A stretch of DNA of 49,016 bases from Ga0074139 sp964515195. GTDB taxonomy: Bacteria > Bdellovibrionota > Bdellovibrionia > Bdellovibrionales > Bdellovibrionaceae. How positions within the stretch are numbered: position 1 is the first letter of the stretch; each line of letters starts with the position of its first letter. Made by a program: the position numbers and the translations under genes. The notes beneath the pieces were generated by a model. The model had not been told where the DNA came from. It was given only the letters and a program-made list of their open reading frames with translations, and searched no databases. Below are positions 24,567 through 33,121 of the stretch, one piece after another. The DNA is taken from positions 1 through 49,016 of the forward strand of contig CAZETK010000023.1 in the NCBI GenBank assembly GCA_964515195.1, read 5' to 3'.

Positions 24567-25322
24567 TTACGCTTCATCTTCAACAAAACGATGAGTTAAC
24601 CAACCCTTTTCGTGCGCATATCGGGCCAGGCGAGATTCCGTACGAAAAAGGCGATCATCGCGACGAGTGGCCGACACCGCCAATCTAAGGTGCGTAGCAC
24701 TTTCTAATAGCTCGAGGTCTCCTTCTGTATTGCCAGTAGCGAAAAATGCATTTTTCTGACCCGTGCGCTCCAAAAGCGCTTTTACTTTTCCCTCACGAAA
24801 ACTGATTTCGCCCTTTTGTTTGTCCGTCACGATTTCATTTTCGATATTGGTTTCTATCCCAATTACATTTTCGGCAGTTAACCCCAGAAGCGGGGCAGCT
24901 GCCTCCACGGCCCACTTCACTGAGGCAGTTACGATATAAACTTGGATTTTTTGCTCTAGAAAATAATCGATGAGTTTCCTTTGAGCCTCAAAGATGGGGA
25001 CCGGATGAATTTCTTGAATGGCCTGTTGGGCCCAGCCTTGGATTTTCTGAAAGGGTTGGCCTTTACAGATTTGAGCCAACCATAAATAGGCTCTAGGACG
25101 ATCCTGGGTCTTTAAATTTTGGTAGTGCTCCCAGGGGTTGTCCGGTAAAGACACTAGCTTGTGCTCAATTAGAAAATCAAAAAAGTTTTCTCCTAAATCC
25201 ACATCCCAAATGGTGCCGTCAGCATCAAAGGCGGCGACAGGTCGGGCGCATTCCTGTTTCGCCAGTTGGGTCACAGATTTAATATTTTGCCAAATTGTGG
25301 GGGAATAATCTTTGTATTTCAT
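24567..25322 (-). CDS. HAD-superfamily phosphatase (PSPase-like, class IB)
   Basis: 251 residues. Motif I is AAFDADGTIWDVDLGENFFDFL, with the two catalytic aspartates of DxD. A helical cap follows (LVSLPDNPWEHYQNLKTQ). Motif II is VYIVTASVKWAV, motif III is probably the lysine around VTDKQKGEISFREGKVKAL, and motif IV is NAFFATGNTEGDLELL. The arrangement resembles phosphoserine phosphatase and the phosphoethanolamine/phosphocholine branch of class IB. The substrate cannot be read from the sequence. It is transcribed with rarD and faces the GNAT-like gene across 51 bp. Confidence 0.82.
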   Translation of the reverse strand: MKYKDYSPTIWQNIKSVTQLAKQECARPVAAFDADGTIWDVDLGENFFDFLIEHKLVSLPDNPWEHYQNLKTQDRPRAYLWLAQICKGQPFQKIQGWAQQAIQEIHPVPIFEAQRKLIDYFLEQKIQVYIVTASVKWAVEAAAPLLGLTAENVIGIETNIENEIVTDKQKGEISFREGKVKALLERTGQKNAFFATGNTEGDLELLESATHLRLAVSATRRDDRLFRTESRLARYAHEKGWLTHRFVEDEA

Positions 25323-25373
25323 TGGGGCTTAGTATGAAATATGTTAAGTGTGCTGACAAGGAGGCCTTGAGCC

Positions 25374-25850
25374 ATGAATCTTTTTTTTCGAATCGCCACC
25401 CTTGACGATGTGCCTGAAATCCAAGAATTTGAGAAAAAGAAACTTCAAGAAGTCGTGACCGATGAAATGGAGAGAGAAATTCAAAGTTGGAATGCGAAAT
25501 GGCGTCCGGAATCTTTAGAGCACTACCTTCCGAACGGCTGGTCCTTTGTCGCTCGCAATCCTGAAGTTGAAAGTCAACACTCCAGCGAGGGGCTCCTAAT
25601 GGGGTATTTTCTAGCACAACCTCTTTTATTCCTGGATGGACAGACCCAATCTTTATGGGTTGAGCACATTGCCTACAACTCCTTGAAAGCTCGTGATGAA
25701 ATTTGCGACTTGGCCTATCGCTTATCTCGAGAAAAACATCTTCAACGAGTCTATTTCCCAAATAATCCTAATATCCAAAACGCCATTACCAATTTAAAAC
25801 CTCAACCCTGGTCGGCCACCGCCGTCTATGTGCAAACAACAAAGGTATGA
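25374..25850 (+). CDS. GNAT-like N-acetyltransferase-fold protein
   Basis: 158 residues. The start FRIATLDDVPEIQEFEKKKLQEV is typical of GNAT domains. The middle has a GLLMGYFLAQPLLFLDGQTQSLWVEHIAY strand pair, and then RDEICDLAYRLSREKHLQRVYFPNNPNIQNAI, where the acetyl-CoA helix and final strands belong. The Q/R-x-x-G-x-G/A acetyl-CoA loop is not clear, so it may be a diverged member. Its TGA overlaps the glpD ATG (ATGA), which suggests translational coupling with glycerol-3-phosphate dehydrogenase. Confidence 0.6.
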   Translation: MNLFFRIATLDDVPEIQEFEKKKLQEVVTDEMEREIQSWNAKWRPESLEHYLPNGWSFVARNPEVESQHSSEGLLMGYFLAQPLLFLDGQTQSLWVEHIAYNSLKARDEICDLAYRLSREKHLQRVYFPNNPNIQNAITNLKPQPWSATAVYVQTTKV

Positions 25851-27481
25851 GGATGAAAGAGTTTTCCCATCGAACCCGAAAGGAAAATCTTCTTAAGCTT
25901 CAACAAGATGAGTTCGATTTGGTGATTATCGGTGGTGGTATCAACGGGGCAGGTATTGCCAGGGATGCTTCACTCCGCGGTATGAAGGTGGCTCTGGTCG
26001 AGGCTGCGGACTTCGCTTCTGGAACTTCTTCACGCTCTTCAAAACTAATACATGGGGGGATTCGATATTTAGAAAATCTTGAATTCCATCTTGTTTTTGA
26101 GGCTCTCAACGAGAGGACGAAGCTTTTCGAAATCGCACCGCACTTGGTTCATCATCTCCGCTTTATGGTGCCACTATACGAATCCAGTCGCGTTGGGATG
26201 TTTAAAATGGGACTGGGTATGTGGTTATATGATGCGCTGGCCCTTTTTCAGGCACCCGAAATTCACGAACGATTAGGCTCACGCCCCACCCTAGACAGGA
26301 TGCCGATATTAAAACCTGAAGGCCTTAAGGGCTCATATGTTTATTCCGACGCCTATATGGATGATGACCGGCTGGTCCATGAAACTCTTCGTTCCGCCCA
26401 CGAGCGGGGAGCCGTTTGTGTCAACTATGTGAAAGCGAAATGTCCTGAATTTCAAGATGGCAAATTCAAATCTTTGTCAGTGATAGATCAACGAACTCAT
26501 CAAAGCTTTTCCATTAGTGGCCATCATCTTGTCAGTGCGGTGGGTCCTTGGACGGATGAGTGGGGTTCCGCCTGTTTTCAAGAGTGGAAAAAAAAATTGC
26601 GTCCGACAAAAGGAATTCATCTAACGCTTACGAAGGACCGCCTTCCCCTGACCAGCGCAGTGGTGATGGCAGCTGAAAAAGGCGAACGAATTGTGTTTGG
26701 CATTCCCCGTCATGAAATGGTGATCGTGGGAACTACGGATACAGATTTTCAGATGTCTCCAGATCAAGTCGTGGCTGACAATTCGGATGTGAAATATCTT
26801 TTAGAAATTCTGAACACATATTTTCCCGGAGCTAAGATAACGAAAGAAGATCTTGTTTCCAGTTACGCCGGGGTTCGTCCGCTGGTCGAGGATCAAGCGG
26901 TCCATGAAAGCAAAACCAGTCGCGAGCACAGCATCTGGCGGGAAGATCGCGGTATTACTTATGTGGCCGGTGGGAAATATACGACCTATCGATTGATGGC
27001 CGAGCAAGTGGTGGAAGAAGTCCTTAAGGGGTTTCCCTTAGAGGCACGAGTAAAGTTTAATAAATGCAATACAAATCAGCCACTTAACTCTTACGTCGAG
27101 CCTGAAAGGTTTCACCAGATCTTTTATCAATTGAAATCTCTAGGTGATTATTTTGGTCGGACTGGCCCAGGTCTAACGTGGCTGGCCGAACGCTATGGAG
27201 CTGAAGCGATCCCCATACTCGAAAGGAGCCGCGACCTTAAGACGATTTGGGAAATTGAGGCGCGTCAGGCCGTTCGTAATACTATGTGCCTGAGTCTTAC
27301 TGATTTTATGACTCGACGGGTTCCCTTATTTTTGGCGGATCCAGAACATGGCAACTCTGAGGTAGATTCGATTTCTAAGGTGTTTTCTCAAGAGTTAGGA
27401 TGGTCTGATTCAGAACGTCTGGATCAGATTCAACATTACCAAGATCACACTGAAAAAGAATTACGTTGGAAATCTCTTTAA
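25847..27481 (+). CDS. glpD: Aerobic glycerol-3-phosphate dehydrogenase
   Basis: 544 residues. An FAD enzyme at the inner membrane that oxidises sn-glycerol-3-phosphate to dihydroxyacetone phosphate and passes electrons to quinone. The FAD Rossmann motif is DLVIIGGGINGAGIARDASLRG. Other family segments are GTSSRSSKLIHGGIRYLEN, YSDAYMDDDRLVHETLRSAHERGA, KGIHLTL, VIVGTTDTDF, SYAGVRPLV and TYVAGGKYTTYRLMAEQVV. The C-terminal DAO_C helix domain includes ARQAVRNTMCLSLTDFMTRRVPL. A second ATG two codons in (25853) could be the true start. No glpF, glpK or glpR lies beside it. Confidence 0.96.
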   Translation: MRMKEFSHRTRKENLLKLQQDEFDLVIIGGGINGAGIARDASLRGMKVALVEAADFASGTSSRSSKLIHGGIRYLENLEFHLVFEALNERTKLFEIAPHLVHHLRFMVPLYESSRVGMFKMGLGMWLYDALALFQAPEIHERLGSRPTLDRMPILKPEGLKGSYVYSDAYMDDDRLVHETLRSAHERGAVCVNYVKAKCPEFQDGKFKSLSVIDQRTHQSFSISGHHLVSAVGPWTDEWGSACFQEWKKKLRPTKGIHLTLTKDRLPLTSAVVMAAEKGERIVFGIPRHEMVIVGTTDTDFQMSPDQVVADNSDVKYLLEILNTYFPGAKITKEDLVSSYAGVRPLVEDQAVHESKTSREHSIWREDRGITYVAGGKYTTYRLMAEQVVEEVLKGFPLEARVKFNKCNTNQPLNSYVEPERFHQIFYQLKSLGDYFGRTGPGLTWLAERYGAEAIPILERSRDLKTIWEIEARQAVRNTMCLSLTDFMTRRVPLFLADPEHGNSEVDSISKVFSQELGWSDSERLDQIQHYQDHTEKELRWKSL

Positions 27482-27488
27482 TTCAAGT

Positions 27489-27518
27489 TTGACACTCAAG
27501 ACGGGTCAACCCTAGACT
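27489..27518 (+). promoter_or_regulatory. Candidate sigma-70 promoter of mreB
   Basis: TTGACA at 27489-27494 matches the -35 consensus perfectly, and TAGACT at 27513-27518 is a fair -10 box at 18-bp spacing. Transcription would begin near 27525, about 28 bp before the mreB ATG. It lies in the 71-bp gap after glpD. Confidence 0.45.
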
Positions 27519-27552
27519 TGGACAATGAACCACTGCAAACAATGGGAATTAC

Positions 27553-28596
27553 ATGGGAATTTTAGATCGAGTAACTGACTACTTTTCGAATGATATCGCG
27601 ATTGATTTGGGAACTGCCAATACTCTTGTTTATGTAAAAGGCCGCGGCATCATTTTGGATGAACCTTCAGTTGTAGCCGTACAAAAAAATTACCGCGGTC
27701 TTCAAAATCGGGTTCTCGCTGTTGGTAAAGAAGCTAAAGAAATGCTGGGAAGAACACCTGGCAGTATTGTGGCGATTCGTCCGATAAAGGACGGCGTGAT
27801 TGCAGACTTTGAAGTCACCCAATCGATGCTGAAGTATTTCATTGGCAAAAGCATGGGTGAGAAAAGAAGTTTTATGCGCCCGCGAATCATTATTTGCGTC
27901 CCCTACGGAATCACCCAGGTTGAAAAACGAGCGGTAAAAGAGGCGGCACAATCGGCTGGTGCGCGGGATGTTTATCTGATTGAAGAGCCCATGGCGGCGG
28001 CCATCGGTGCCGGACTCCCCATTACCGAGCCCAGCGGAAACATGGTGGTAGACATGGGCGGGGGAACAACCGGCGTGGCTGTTATTTCCTTAGGGGGTAT
28101 AGTTTACTGTAAGTCAATCAAAGTGGCTGGCGACAAATTGGACGAAGCCATTGTGAACTATGTTCGACGTCAATTTAATCTTCTCATTGGTGAAAGAACA
28201 GCCGAAAACATTAAAACTCAAATCGGAAATGCTTACCCTTTCGAGGAAGAAAAGACGATGGAAATTAAGGGGCGTGATCTGGTGGCGGGCGCTCCCAAGA
28301 CCATTGAAATCACGAGTTCTCAAGTCAATGACTCTTTGATGGATCCTCTTTCTGAAATTGTTGATGCTGTGAAGACGGCATTAGAAAAAACGCCACCGGA
28401 ATTGGCATCCGATATCGTGGATAATGGTATCGTTTTAACGGGCGGTGGAGCCCTCCTTCATAATTTAGATGTTCTGCTTCGGGAAAGGACGGGCCTGCCC
28501 GTGTCAATCGCCGAAGATCCTCTTAGTTGTGTTGTTATGGGCTCAGGAAAGGTTCTGGATAATATCGACCTGCTCAAGCAACTCACTATTGAGTAA
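27553..28596 (+). CDS. mreB: MreB, actin-like cell-shape protein
   Basis: 347 residues, the standard length. A membrane-associated actin homologue that directs side-wall peptidoglycan synthesis. It begins MGILDRVTDYFSNDIAIDLGTANTLVYVKG (phosphate-1 loop) and continues with IKDGVIADFEVTQSMLKYFI, RIIICVPYGITQVEKRAVKEAA, IEEPMAAAIGAGLP, MVVDMGGGTTGVAVISLGGIV (phosphate-2), KVAGDKLDEAIVNY and ADNGIVLTGGGALL-type segments (DNGIVLTGGGALLHNLD). The usual partners mreC and mreD do not follow; a sigma-like gene does. Confidence 0.98.
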   Translation: MGILDRVTDYFSNDIAIDLGTANTLVYVKGRGIILDEPSVVAVQKNYRGLQNRVLAVGKEAKEMLGRTPGSIVAIRPIKDGVIADFEVTQSMLKYFIGKSMGEKRSFMRPRIIICVPYGITQVEKRAVKEAAQSAGARDVYLIEEPMAAAIGAGLPITEPSGNMVVDMGGGTTGVAVISLGGIVYCKSIKVAGDKLDEAIVNYVRRQFNLLIGERTAENIKTQIGNAYPFEEEKTMEIKGRDLVAGAPKTIEITSSQVNDSLMDPLSEIVDAVKTALEKTPPELASDIVDNGIVLTGGGALLHNLDVLLRERTGLPVSIAEDPLSCVVMGSGKVLDNIDLLKQLTIE

Positions 28597-28603
28597 GAAA
28601 GAG

Positions 28604-29053
28604 ATGAAGGAAGAACATCTTAAGAAAATTATTCTATTTTATTTTTTTGTTACCTTGAATGAGGGTCGTTCAAAAGAGTTAGCCCGTAAGTCATGGCAGT
28701 GGTGTAGAAAGCGCAAGGCGATCGATCCAAAGACTGATCCTAACAAACTTGTTTTACTAGCTCTCCATAACGGATGGGAAAAACTGAAAAAAGAAAGCAG
28801 AAGCGGGGTCGCTCATTACTCGTTGGACTCGGGTTGGCGGCTTCCTAAAGGCGTTTCATTAGAGCCATGGAAAGCCTTTCAAAAAAATGCCACTGACGAA
28901 GAGATTTTTATAACGGTCATCAGCCGAATTCTCAGCTATTCACTGGAGGCTATCGTCGAAGGGTTAGGGCTTTCAGAGGGAACAATTCGATACAGATTGG
29001 CAAGGGCGTCTCGAAAAATGGGAGCTTTTGTTGCAGAATCAGGGGCGCCATGA
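28604..29053 (+). CDS. Diverged sigma-70-family factor (sigma region 4-like)
   Basis: 149 residues from ATG 28604, 7 bp after mreB; the frame also runs upstream into mreB. The C-terminal part reads ISRILSYSLEAIVEGLGLSEGTIRYRLARASRKMGAFV, which matches the sigma region 4 helix-turn-helix (E-x-I-A-x-x-L-G-x-S-x-G-T-V-x-x-R-L-x-R-A). The N-terminal half (LFYFFVTLNEGRSKELARKSWQWCRK, WEKLKKES) takes the place of region 2 and is weakly conserved. The overlap with a membrane protein of anti-sigma character supports a sigma/anti-sigma pair of the extracytoplasmic type. It could instead be a plain HTH regulator. Confidence 0.65.
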   Translation: MKEEHLKKIILFYFFVTLNEGRSKELARKSWQWCRKRKAIDPKTDPNKLVLLALHNGWEKLKKESRSGVAHYSLDSGWRLPKGVSLEPWKAFQKNATDEEIFITVISRILSYSLEAIVEGLGLSEGTIRYRLARASRKMGAFVAESGAP

Positions 29054-29955
29054 AAAAACGGCAGCTATCGAATTTTATGACCCAAGAGATGCTCTACGAT
29101 TACGTAACGGATCACCTAGATCCTGATCGCCGCCAATTGGTTGAAGAAGAAATTCAAAAATCCACCGAAATCCATCAAGATCTCATGAAAATCATGAGCG
29201 GCATTCAATATATTGAAAGGCTGTCGGAAGCCGATATTTCGGATTTGCTCATGGAAGGCGTTCGTCGCCGGATGACTTATTGGGAGCAAGTCAAAAAAAC
29301 CCTGAGCGCTGAAAATTGGCCTCCCTTTTTTAAGTGGACACTGGAAGCCGTACTCGTGATTTCATCTGTTGTTATCGTTTCTCTATTGGTGCCCTGGGCG
29401 CAGGTTAAAGACTTCGTCATGCGTCAATCACAGAATGATATTGTACTAGCTGAAATTTCAAAATCCCAGCGAAAGTCCTTGAGCGAGGATCTGAATGCCC
29501 TTGAAAATCAAGATAAGGGTAGTTTCGAAGATGAGGTAACGCCCGCTGCGCCACCAGCGGAAGTTCCCACAGCGCCAGTTGATGCGAAATCTCCAACCCC
29601 GGCAAAGACGGCATCGGCACAACAAAAGCCAGTATCGGCTAAAATCGAAGAACCTAAACAAAAGGGTTTCCTTTATCGTGGAACTTTGAGTGTGGTGAAT
29701 GTTGAGGTAGGAGCCGCTAAACTTCGCGATAAAGTTGTTGAGCTGGGTGGCCGCAAGGCCGGACAGGTGGAGTTGGGGTGGAAGCGCAACCAAGGGGACT
29801 ACTATTTTCACTTTACGATTCCGGAATCTAAGTTGATAGAGCTAGAAGAATACTTTAAAACGCTGGGAACAACTCAATTAAGCCGAGATCCTCATCCTCG
29901 CGTGATGCCGGATGGAATTATCCGCTTAATTATCACCGCTGAAGAGACTCAGTAG
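29050..29955 (+). CDS. Anti-sigma-like membrane protein with a DUF4349-like periplasmic domain
   Basis: 301 residues, overlapping the sigma-like gene by 4 bp (ATGA). The N-terminal cytoplasmic part (about residues 1-95) starts FMTQEMLYDYVTDHLDPDRRQLVEEEIQ, like the helical anti-sigma domains with L-x-x-Y-x-x-x-x-L-x-x-x-x-R-x-x-V-E. One membrane segment lies at about residues 97-120 (FKWTLEAVLVISSVVIVSLLVPW). A Pro/Ala linker follows (about 160-198), then a C-terminal domain of about 95 residues (FLYRGTLSVVNVEV, KVVELGGRKAG, YYFHFTIPESKLIELEEYFKTLG) that resembles DUF4349. Likely it holds the sigma factor until an envelope signal arrives; this role is inferred. Confidence 0.7.
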   Translation: MKKRQLSNFMTQEMLYDYVTDHLDPDRRQLVEEEIQKSTEIHQDLMKIMSGIQYIERLSEADISDLLMEGVRRRMTYWEQVKKTLSAENWPPFFKWTLEAVLVISSVVIVSLLVPWAQVKDFVMRQSQNDIVLAEISKSQRKSLSEDLNALENQDKGSFEDEVTPAAPPAEVPTAPVDAKSPTPAKTASAQQKPVSAKIEEPKQKGFLYRGTLSVVNVEVGAAKLRDKVVELGGRKAGQVELGWKRNQGDYYFHFTIPESKLIELEEYFKTLGTTQLSRDPHPRVMPDGIIRLIITAEETQ

Positions 29956-29957
29956 AA

Positions 29958-31901
29958 ATGATCTACAAGCGCAAACCAAAACGATCACTGCGAACAATTT
30001 TGATTATTTGGTTTTTGCTTTTGTCCATTCTTCCTCTGGCTTTTGTGACGGTTTACTCCATGATGAAATTTGAAACCGCGATTGATCGGGAAATGCTTCA
30101 GCGCCTGAGCGGAAATGCAGGCGAAATTGACAGCATTCTAAGCGACTACATGGCCTTGCTGAAACAAGACCGCGAAAGATATCTGGGCCACCCACAACTG
30201 CGTTATCACCTTCTTTTTCGTGAAACAGAATTTCTAAAAAATTTAGGCACAACTTGGGTCAAACAAGATCCCGCATCAAGTCTTCGCTTTTTTAACCGGC
30301 AAGGGCGCCTAATTGTAAAAGTGGCGGAAGATCGCAAGGGCCAAGTTCGCAGCTCCGTTCCGATCCAAGATGCGGTTTTTCTGGCAGAAACTTATCTCCA
30401 GCAGCTGGAAAAAGACGGTGAGTTGGCACTCATAGAGCCGAATGAAAAGAAGGTTTCTTTGATTTTAATATCCAAAGTGAGAAACCGAACACGCGGTATC
30501 GCTGGATATATCGAGCAGTCCATCGAAATTGGTCCTGAGTTTTTAAGACGACTTAAAGATCGTATGAAACTCGAGCTTATGTTTGTTAAACCCAATGGGA
30601 AGTTGATGTTGGCCACGCACAACAAACTTCTCTCTCTTGATGAAGGTTTTTTAAGAGAAGTGATCACCCAGGAAAAAGATTTGTTTTTTGATATAGAAAT
30701 CAAAGACTCACCTTATGGACTTTTTTTCTATCCTTTAAAGTGGGGAGAAAGCCGATTGTGGGTGGCGCTGGGCGCCTCGAAAAGCGATACAAAGGCGGTA
30801 TTAAGAACTGTGAATCTGGCGTTCGCAACAGTGGTGGGGACGGTCATCATTTTTCTTATTATCACAAGCTTTGTCATTTCCAGTTGGGTTTTGAAGCCAC
30901 TCAATGAGCTTGTGGAAGCTCTTCAGTCGTTTGAGTCTCAAGAGCAAGCGATTACGATTCCAGTTAAAAATGACACAGAAATTGGTTTGCTGACAGAAAG
31001 CTTTAACCAGATGTTTAAGAAAATCTGGCAGGCCCGCTCGGACCTTAAAAACAAAGTGTTTGAGTTGCAAAAAACCAATCGCGAACTGAAAGACACTCAA
31101 ACGCAATTGGTCCATTCGGCGAAAATGGTAAGCCTCGGGCAGTTGGTGGCAGGGGTGGCCCACGAATTGAATAACCCTATAGGATTTATTTTTGCCAACA
31201 TGACTCACATGAAAGAGTATTCCGACAAATTGATTCAGCTGATTAAAATCGCCGAAGAAGAGCCAGAAAAATTAGAAGCGGCAAAAGAAGAACTCGAATT
31301 CGACTTTATCGTAAAGGATCTTCCGAAGTTAATTTCCTCGTGTGAAGATGGAGCCCGTCGGACAAAGGATATTGTTCTAGGGCTTCGAAATTTTTCGCGG
31401 CTTGAGGAGGCCAAACTTAATGAAATCAATGTGCCTAAAAGCTTGGATGCAACTTTAGATCTTTTGCAGGGTGAGATCAAGGGCCGCATTGAAGTCTTTA
31501 AAAACTACGAGCCGGTTCCCAATATTTTTGGATATGCAAGTCAGATTAATCAAGTTTTTATGAATATTCTTTCGAACGCAGTTCAAGCCATTGAAGGCCC
31601 AGGTCAAATATGGATATCAGTGCAGGCCTTAAAGGATTTAAGATTCAAAGATGGAAAAGTTCAGATCTCGATTCAGGATTCGGGAAAGGGTATGTCTGCA
31701 GATGTTCTGGAAAAGGTCTTCGACCCTTTCTTCACGACAAAGGGAGTCGGACAAGGAACGGGATTGGGCCTAAGTATTTCCTATGGAATCATTGAAAGCC
31801 ATGGTGGGGAAATCCAGGTTCGTTCCGAGGTGGGAGTTGGTACTGAATTTATCATCATTCTTCCCGTAAGACCGCCCTTGAAAGAAAACCAACAACCTTA
31901 A
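29958..31901 (+). CDS. Membrane sensor histidine kinase
   Basis: 647 residues, 2 bp after the anti-sigma-like gene. Two membrane segments, at about residues 13-35 and 278-305, enclose a periplasmic domain of about 240 residues, probably of the dCache type (SSLRFFNRQGRLIVKVAEDR). A HAMP domain (LKPLNELVEALQSFESQ) and a coiled coil follow. The phospho-acceptor H402 is in VAGVAHELNNPIGFIFANM. The ATPase domain has N box NILSNAVQAIEG, G1 QDSGKGMS, F box VFDPFFTTK and G2 GTGLGLSISYGIIESHGG. No response regulator lies in the window, so it may act through a distant partner or with the sigma/anti-sigma pair. Confidence 0.93.
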   Translation: MIYKRKPKRSLRTILIIWFLLLSILPLAFVTVYSMMKFETAIDREMLQRLSGNAGEIDSILSDYMALLKQDRERYLGHPQLRYHLLFRETEFLKNLGTTWVKQDPASSLRFFNRQGRLIVKVAEDRKGQVRSSVPIQDAVFLAETYLQQLEKDGELALIEPNEKKVSLILISKVRNRTRGIAGYIEQSIEIGPEFLRRLKDRMKLELMFVKPNGKLMLATHNKLLSLDEGFLREVITQEKDLFFDIEIKDSPYGLFFYPLKWGESRLWVALGASKSDTKAVLRTVNLAFATVVGTVIIFLIITSFVISSWVLKPLNELVEALQSFESQEQAITIPVKNDTEIGLLTESFNQMFKKIWQARSDLKNKVFELQKTNRELKDTQTQLVHSAKMVSLGQLVAGVAHELNNPIGFIFANMTHMKEYSDKLIQLIKIAEEEPEKLEAAKEELEFDFIVKDLPKLISSCEDGARRTKDIVLGLRNFSRLEEAKLNEINVPKSLDATLDLLQGEIKGRIEVFKNYEPVPNIFGYASQINQVFMNILSNAVQAIEGPGQIWISVQALKDLRFKDGKVQISIQDSGKGMSADVLEKVFDPFFTTKGVGQGTGLGLSISYGIIESHGGEIQVRSEVGVGTEFIIILPVRPPLKENQQP

Positions 31902-31959
31902 TCCCAGCCCAGGCTTACTCCTGCCGTCTCAAAATCGAACATAAAATTCCAATAAAAGT

Positions 31960-32613
31960 ATGAAAATCCAGAGCGCGGTATCCGATAAGGCCAAAGTGGA
32001 TGGGCAAAAAAAGAAAAAAGATTTGGGTTGGCTTTTCCTTTTGCTCCTTGTGATAGGAGTCTTACTCCTTGTGTTTTCTCAGAACAAAACTCCCGATCAA
32101 AGACCAGTAGACCGCCCGACTCAACCTTACTTGGTGGGTAAAACTCCTTATGTAGACAGCCAAACTCAAAGAGTTAATAAGCACCTCAAAGAAACGGCCA
32201 TTCAGATGGAAAAGGACCGCCTTCAAAGAATGCTTGAGGTTCAACGTGAATTACAAAACTACTCTGGTTCGGCTCAGCAGGACCATTATCACCAGGAAAA
32301 TGGATTAACTTTTGACTCGGACCCCAACATGACGGCGTTGACTCAAGAATTGGATAACTCACAAGTTCTTCATGATTCTCAGATGACCCCAGAAGAGCTT
32401 GTCCAAAAGCGGTTGTATCAGGATCAATGGCTTCAAAAAGTGGACCGAGCATATCGCGAGCAATATGCGGCTGAATTTATCGAAAATGCCCGTCGCGCCG
32501 GGTGGGCAATTGAGTTAGGTCCTGATTTTGAAATTTTATCGGTCCGCAAAATTATGAAAAGAAATCGAACTCCCACACAGTTATTTGATTCGGGTACGCG
32601 AGGATCGCGTTAA
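31960..32613 (+). CDS. Single-pass membrane protein with a coiled coil, unknown function
   Basis: 217 residues, not recognised. A Lys-rich cytoplasmic start (GQKKKKDLG) is followed by one strong membrane segment at about residues 25-43 (WLFLLLLVIGVLLLVFS). The rest is polar, Gln-rich and helical (KHLKETAIQMEKDRLQRMLEVQRELQNY, EELVQKRLYQDQWLQKVDRAYREQYAAEF), ending NARRAGWAIELGPDFEILSVRKI. Topology suggests a periplasmic coiled coil. It lies 58 bp behind the histidine kinase and overlaps the convergent RadC-type gene by 33 bp. Confidence 0.72.
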   Translation: MKIQSAVSDKAKVDGQKKKKDLGWLFLLLLVIGVLLLVFSQNKTPDQRPVDRPTQPYLVGKTPYVDSQTQRVNKHLKETAIQMEKDRLQRMLEVQRELQNYSGSAQQDHYHQENGLTFDSDPNMTALTQELDNSQVLHDSQMTPEELVQKRLYQDQWLQKVDRAYREQYAAEFIENARRAGWAIELGPDFEILSVRKIMKRNRTPTQLFDSGTRGSR

Positions 32614-32997
32614 CCGTAGGACGCCTCTTTCCTTGAGGCTGCAAAATTCCGTGGGCGTTAAAATCAAATGATCCAACAATTCAATTTGCATCATGCCAGC
32701 TAATTTATAAAGGCGATGAGTGACCTCAATATCGGCCAAAGAAGGCTCTTTTTCACCACTGGGGTGATTATGAGCCAGAATAAAACATGAGGCGTTATGC
32801 CTGAGGAGAAACCGGAAAACATCTCGAGGATGAAACAGGCAGTAATCCACCGTGCCCCTGAATAAAAGTCCAGTGGCCAGAACTTGCTTTTGGGGATTCA
32901 GAGCTACGATATGAACCTCTTCTTGTTCCCAGTTAAAGTAATTTCGAATATGGCCACAAGCGTCTTTAGAGGAAAGTAGAGAAGGTGAGTGTTGCAT
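32581..32997 (-). CDS. Short RadC-type JAB/JAMM protein
   Basis: 138 residues, equal to the C-terminal MPN domain of RadC without the usual helix-hairpin-helix part (full RadC is about 220 residues). It contains EEVHIVALNPQKQVLATGLLFRGTVDYCLFHPRDVFRFLLRHNASCFILAHNHPSGEKEPSLADIEVT, whose H-x-H and D form a JAMM zinc site. KLAGMMQIELLDHLILTP completes the fold. Stand-alone proteins of this kind are common in bacteria and on mobile elements; their role is unclear despite the DNA-repair name. The gene is divergent from lpoB. Confidence 0.88.
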   Translation of the reverse strand: MQHSPSLLSSKDACGHIRNYFNWEQEEVHIVALNPQKQVLATGLLFRGTVDYCLFHPRDVFRFLLRHNASCFILAHNHPSGEKEPSLADIEVTHRLYKLAGMMQIELLDHLILTPTEFCSLKERGVLRLTRSSRTRIK

Positions 32998-33053
32998 ATA
33001 GGACGCTATTGCAAAAGACCTCAGCCTAATGCTTCACTAATTGCTGTGATGCA

Positions 33054-33079
33054 TATCCGCAGGATTCACAATCCGGATA
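33054..33079. promoter_or_regulatory. 26-bp dyad overlapping the lpoB promoter, candidate operator or hairpin
   Basis: TATCC (33054-33058), a 3-nt GCA bulge, GGATT (33062-33066), a CAC loop, AATCC (33070-33074) and GGATA (33075-33079) form a 10-bp inverted repeat. It overlaps the -35 box of the candidate lpoB promoter, so a protein bound there would control transcription. As RNA it would lie upstream of the predicted start, so a DNA operator is the better reading. Confidence 0.45.
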
Positions 33080-33093
33080 TTCATTTCTATGAT
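33065..33093 (+). promoter_or_regulatory. Candidate sigma-70 promoter of lpoB
   Basis: TTCACA (33065-33070) and TATGAT (33088-33093) are separated by 17 bp, the optimal spacing. The start point would be near 33100, about 22 bp before the lpoB ATG, with AAGGGG in between as the ribosome-binding site. Confidence 0.5.
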
Positions 33094-33121
33094 AGAAGTT
33101 CCTTGAAAGGGGTTATTCAAT

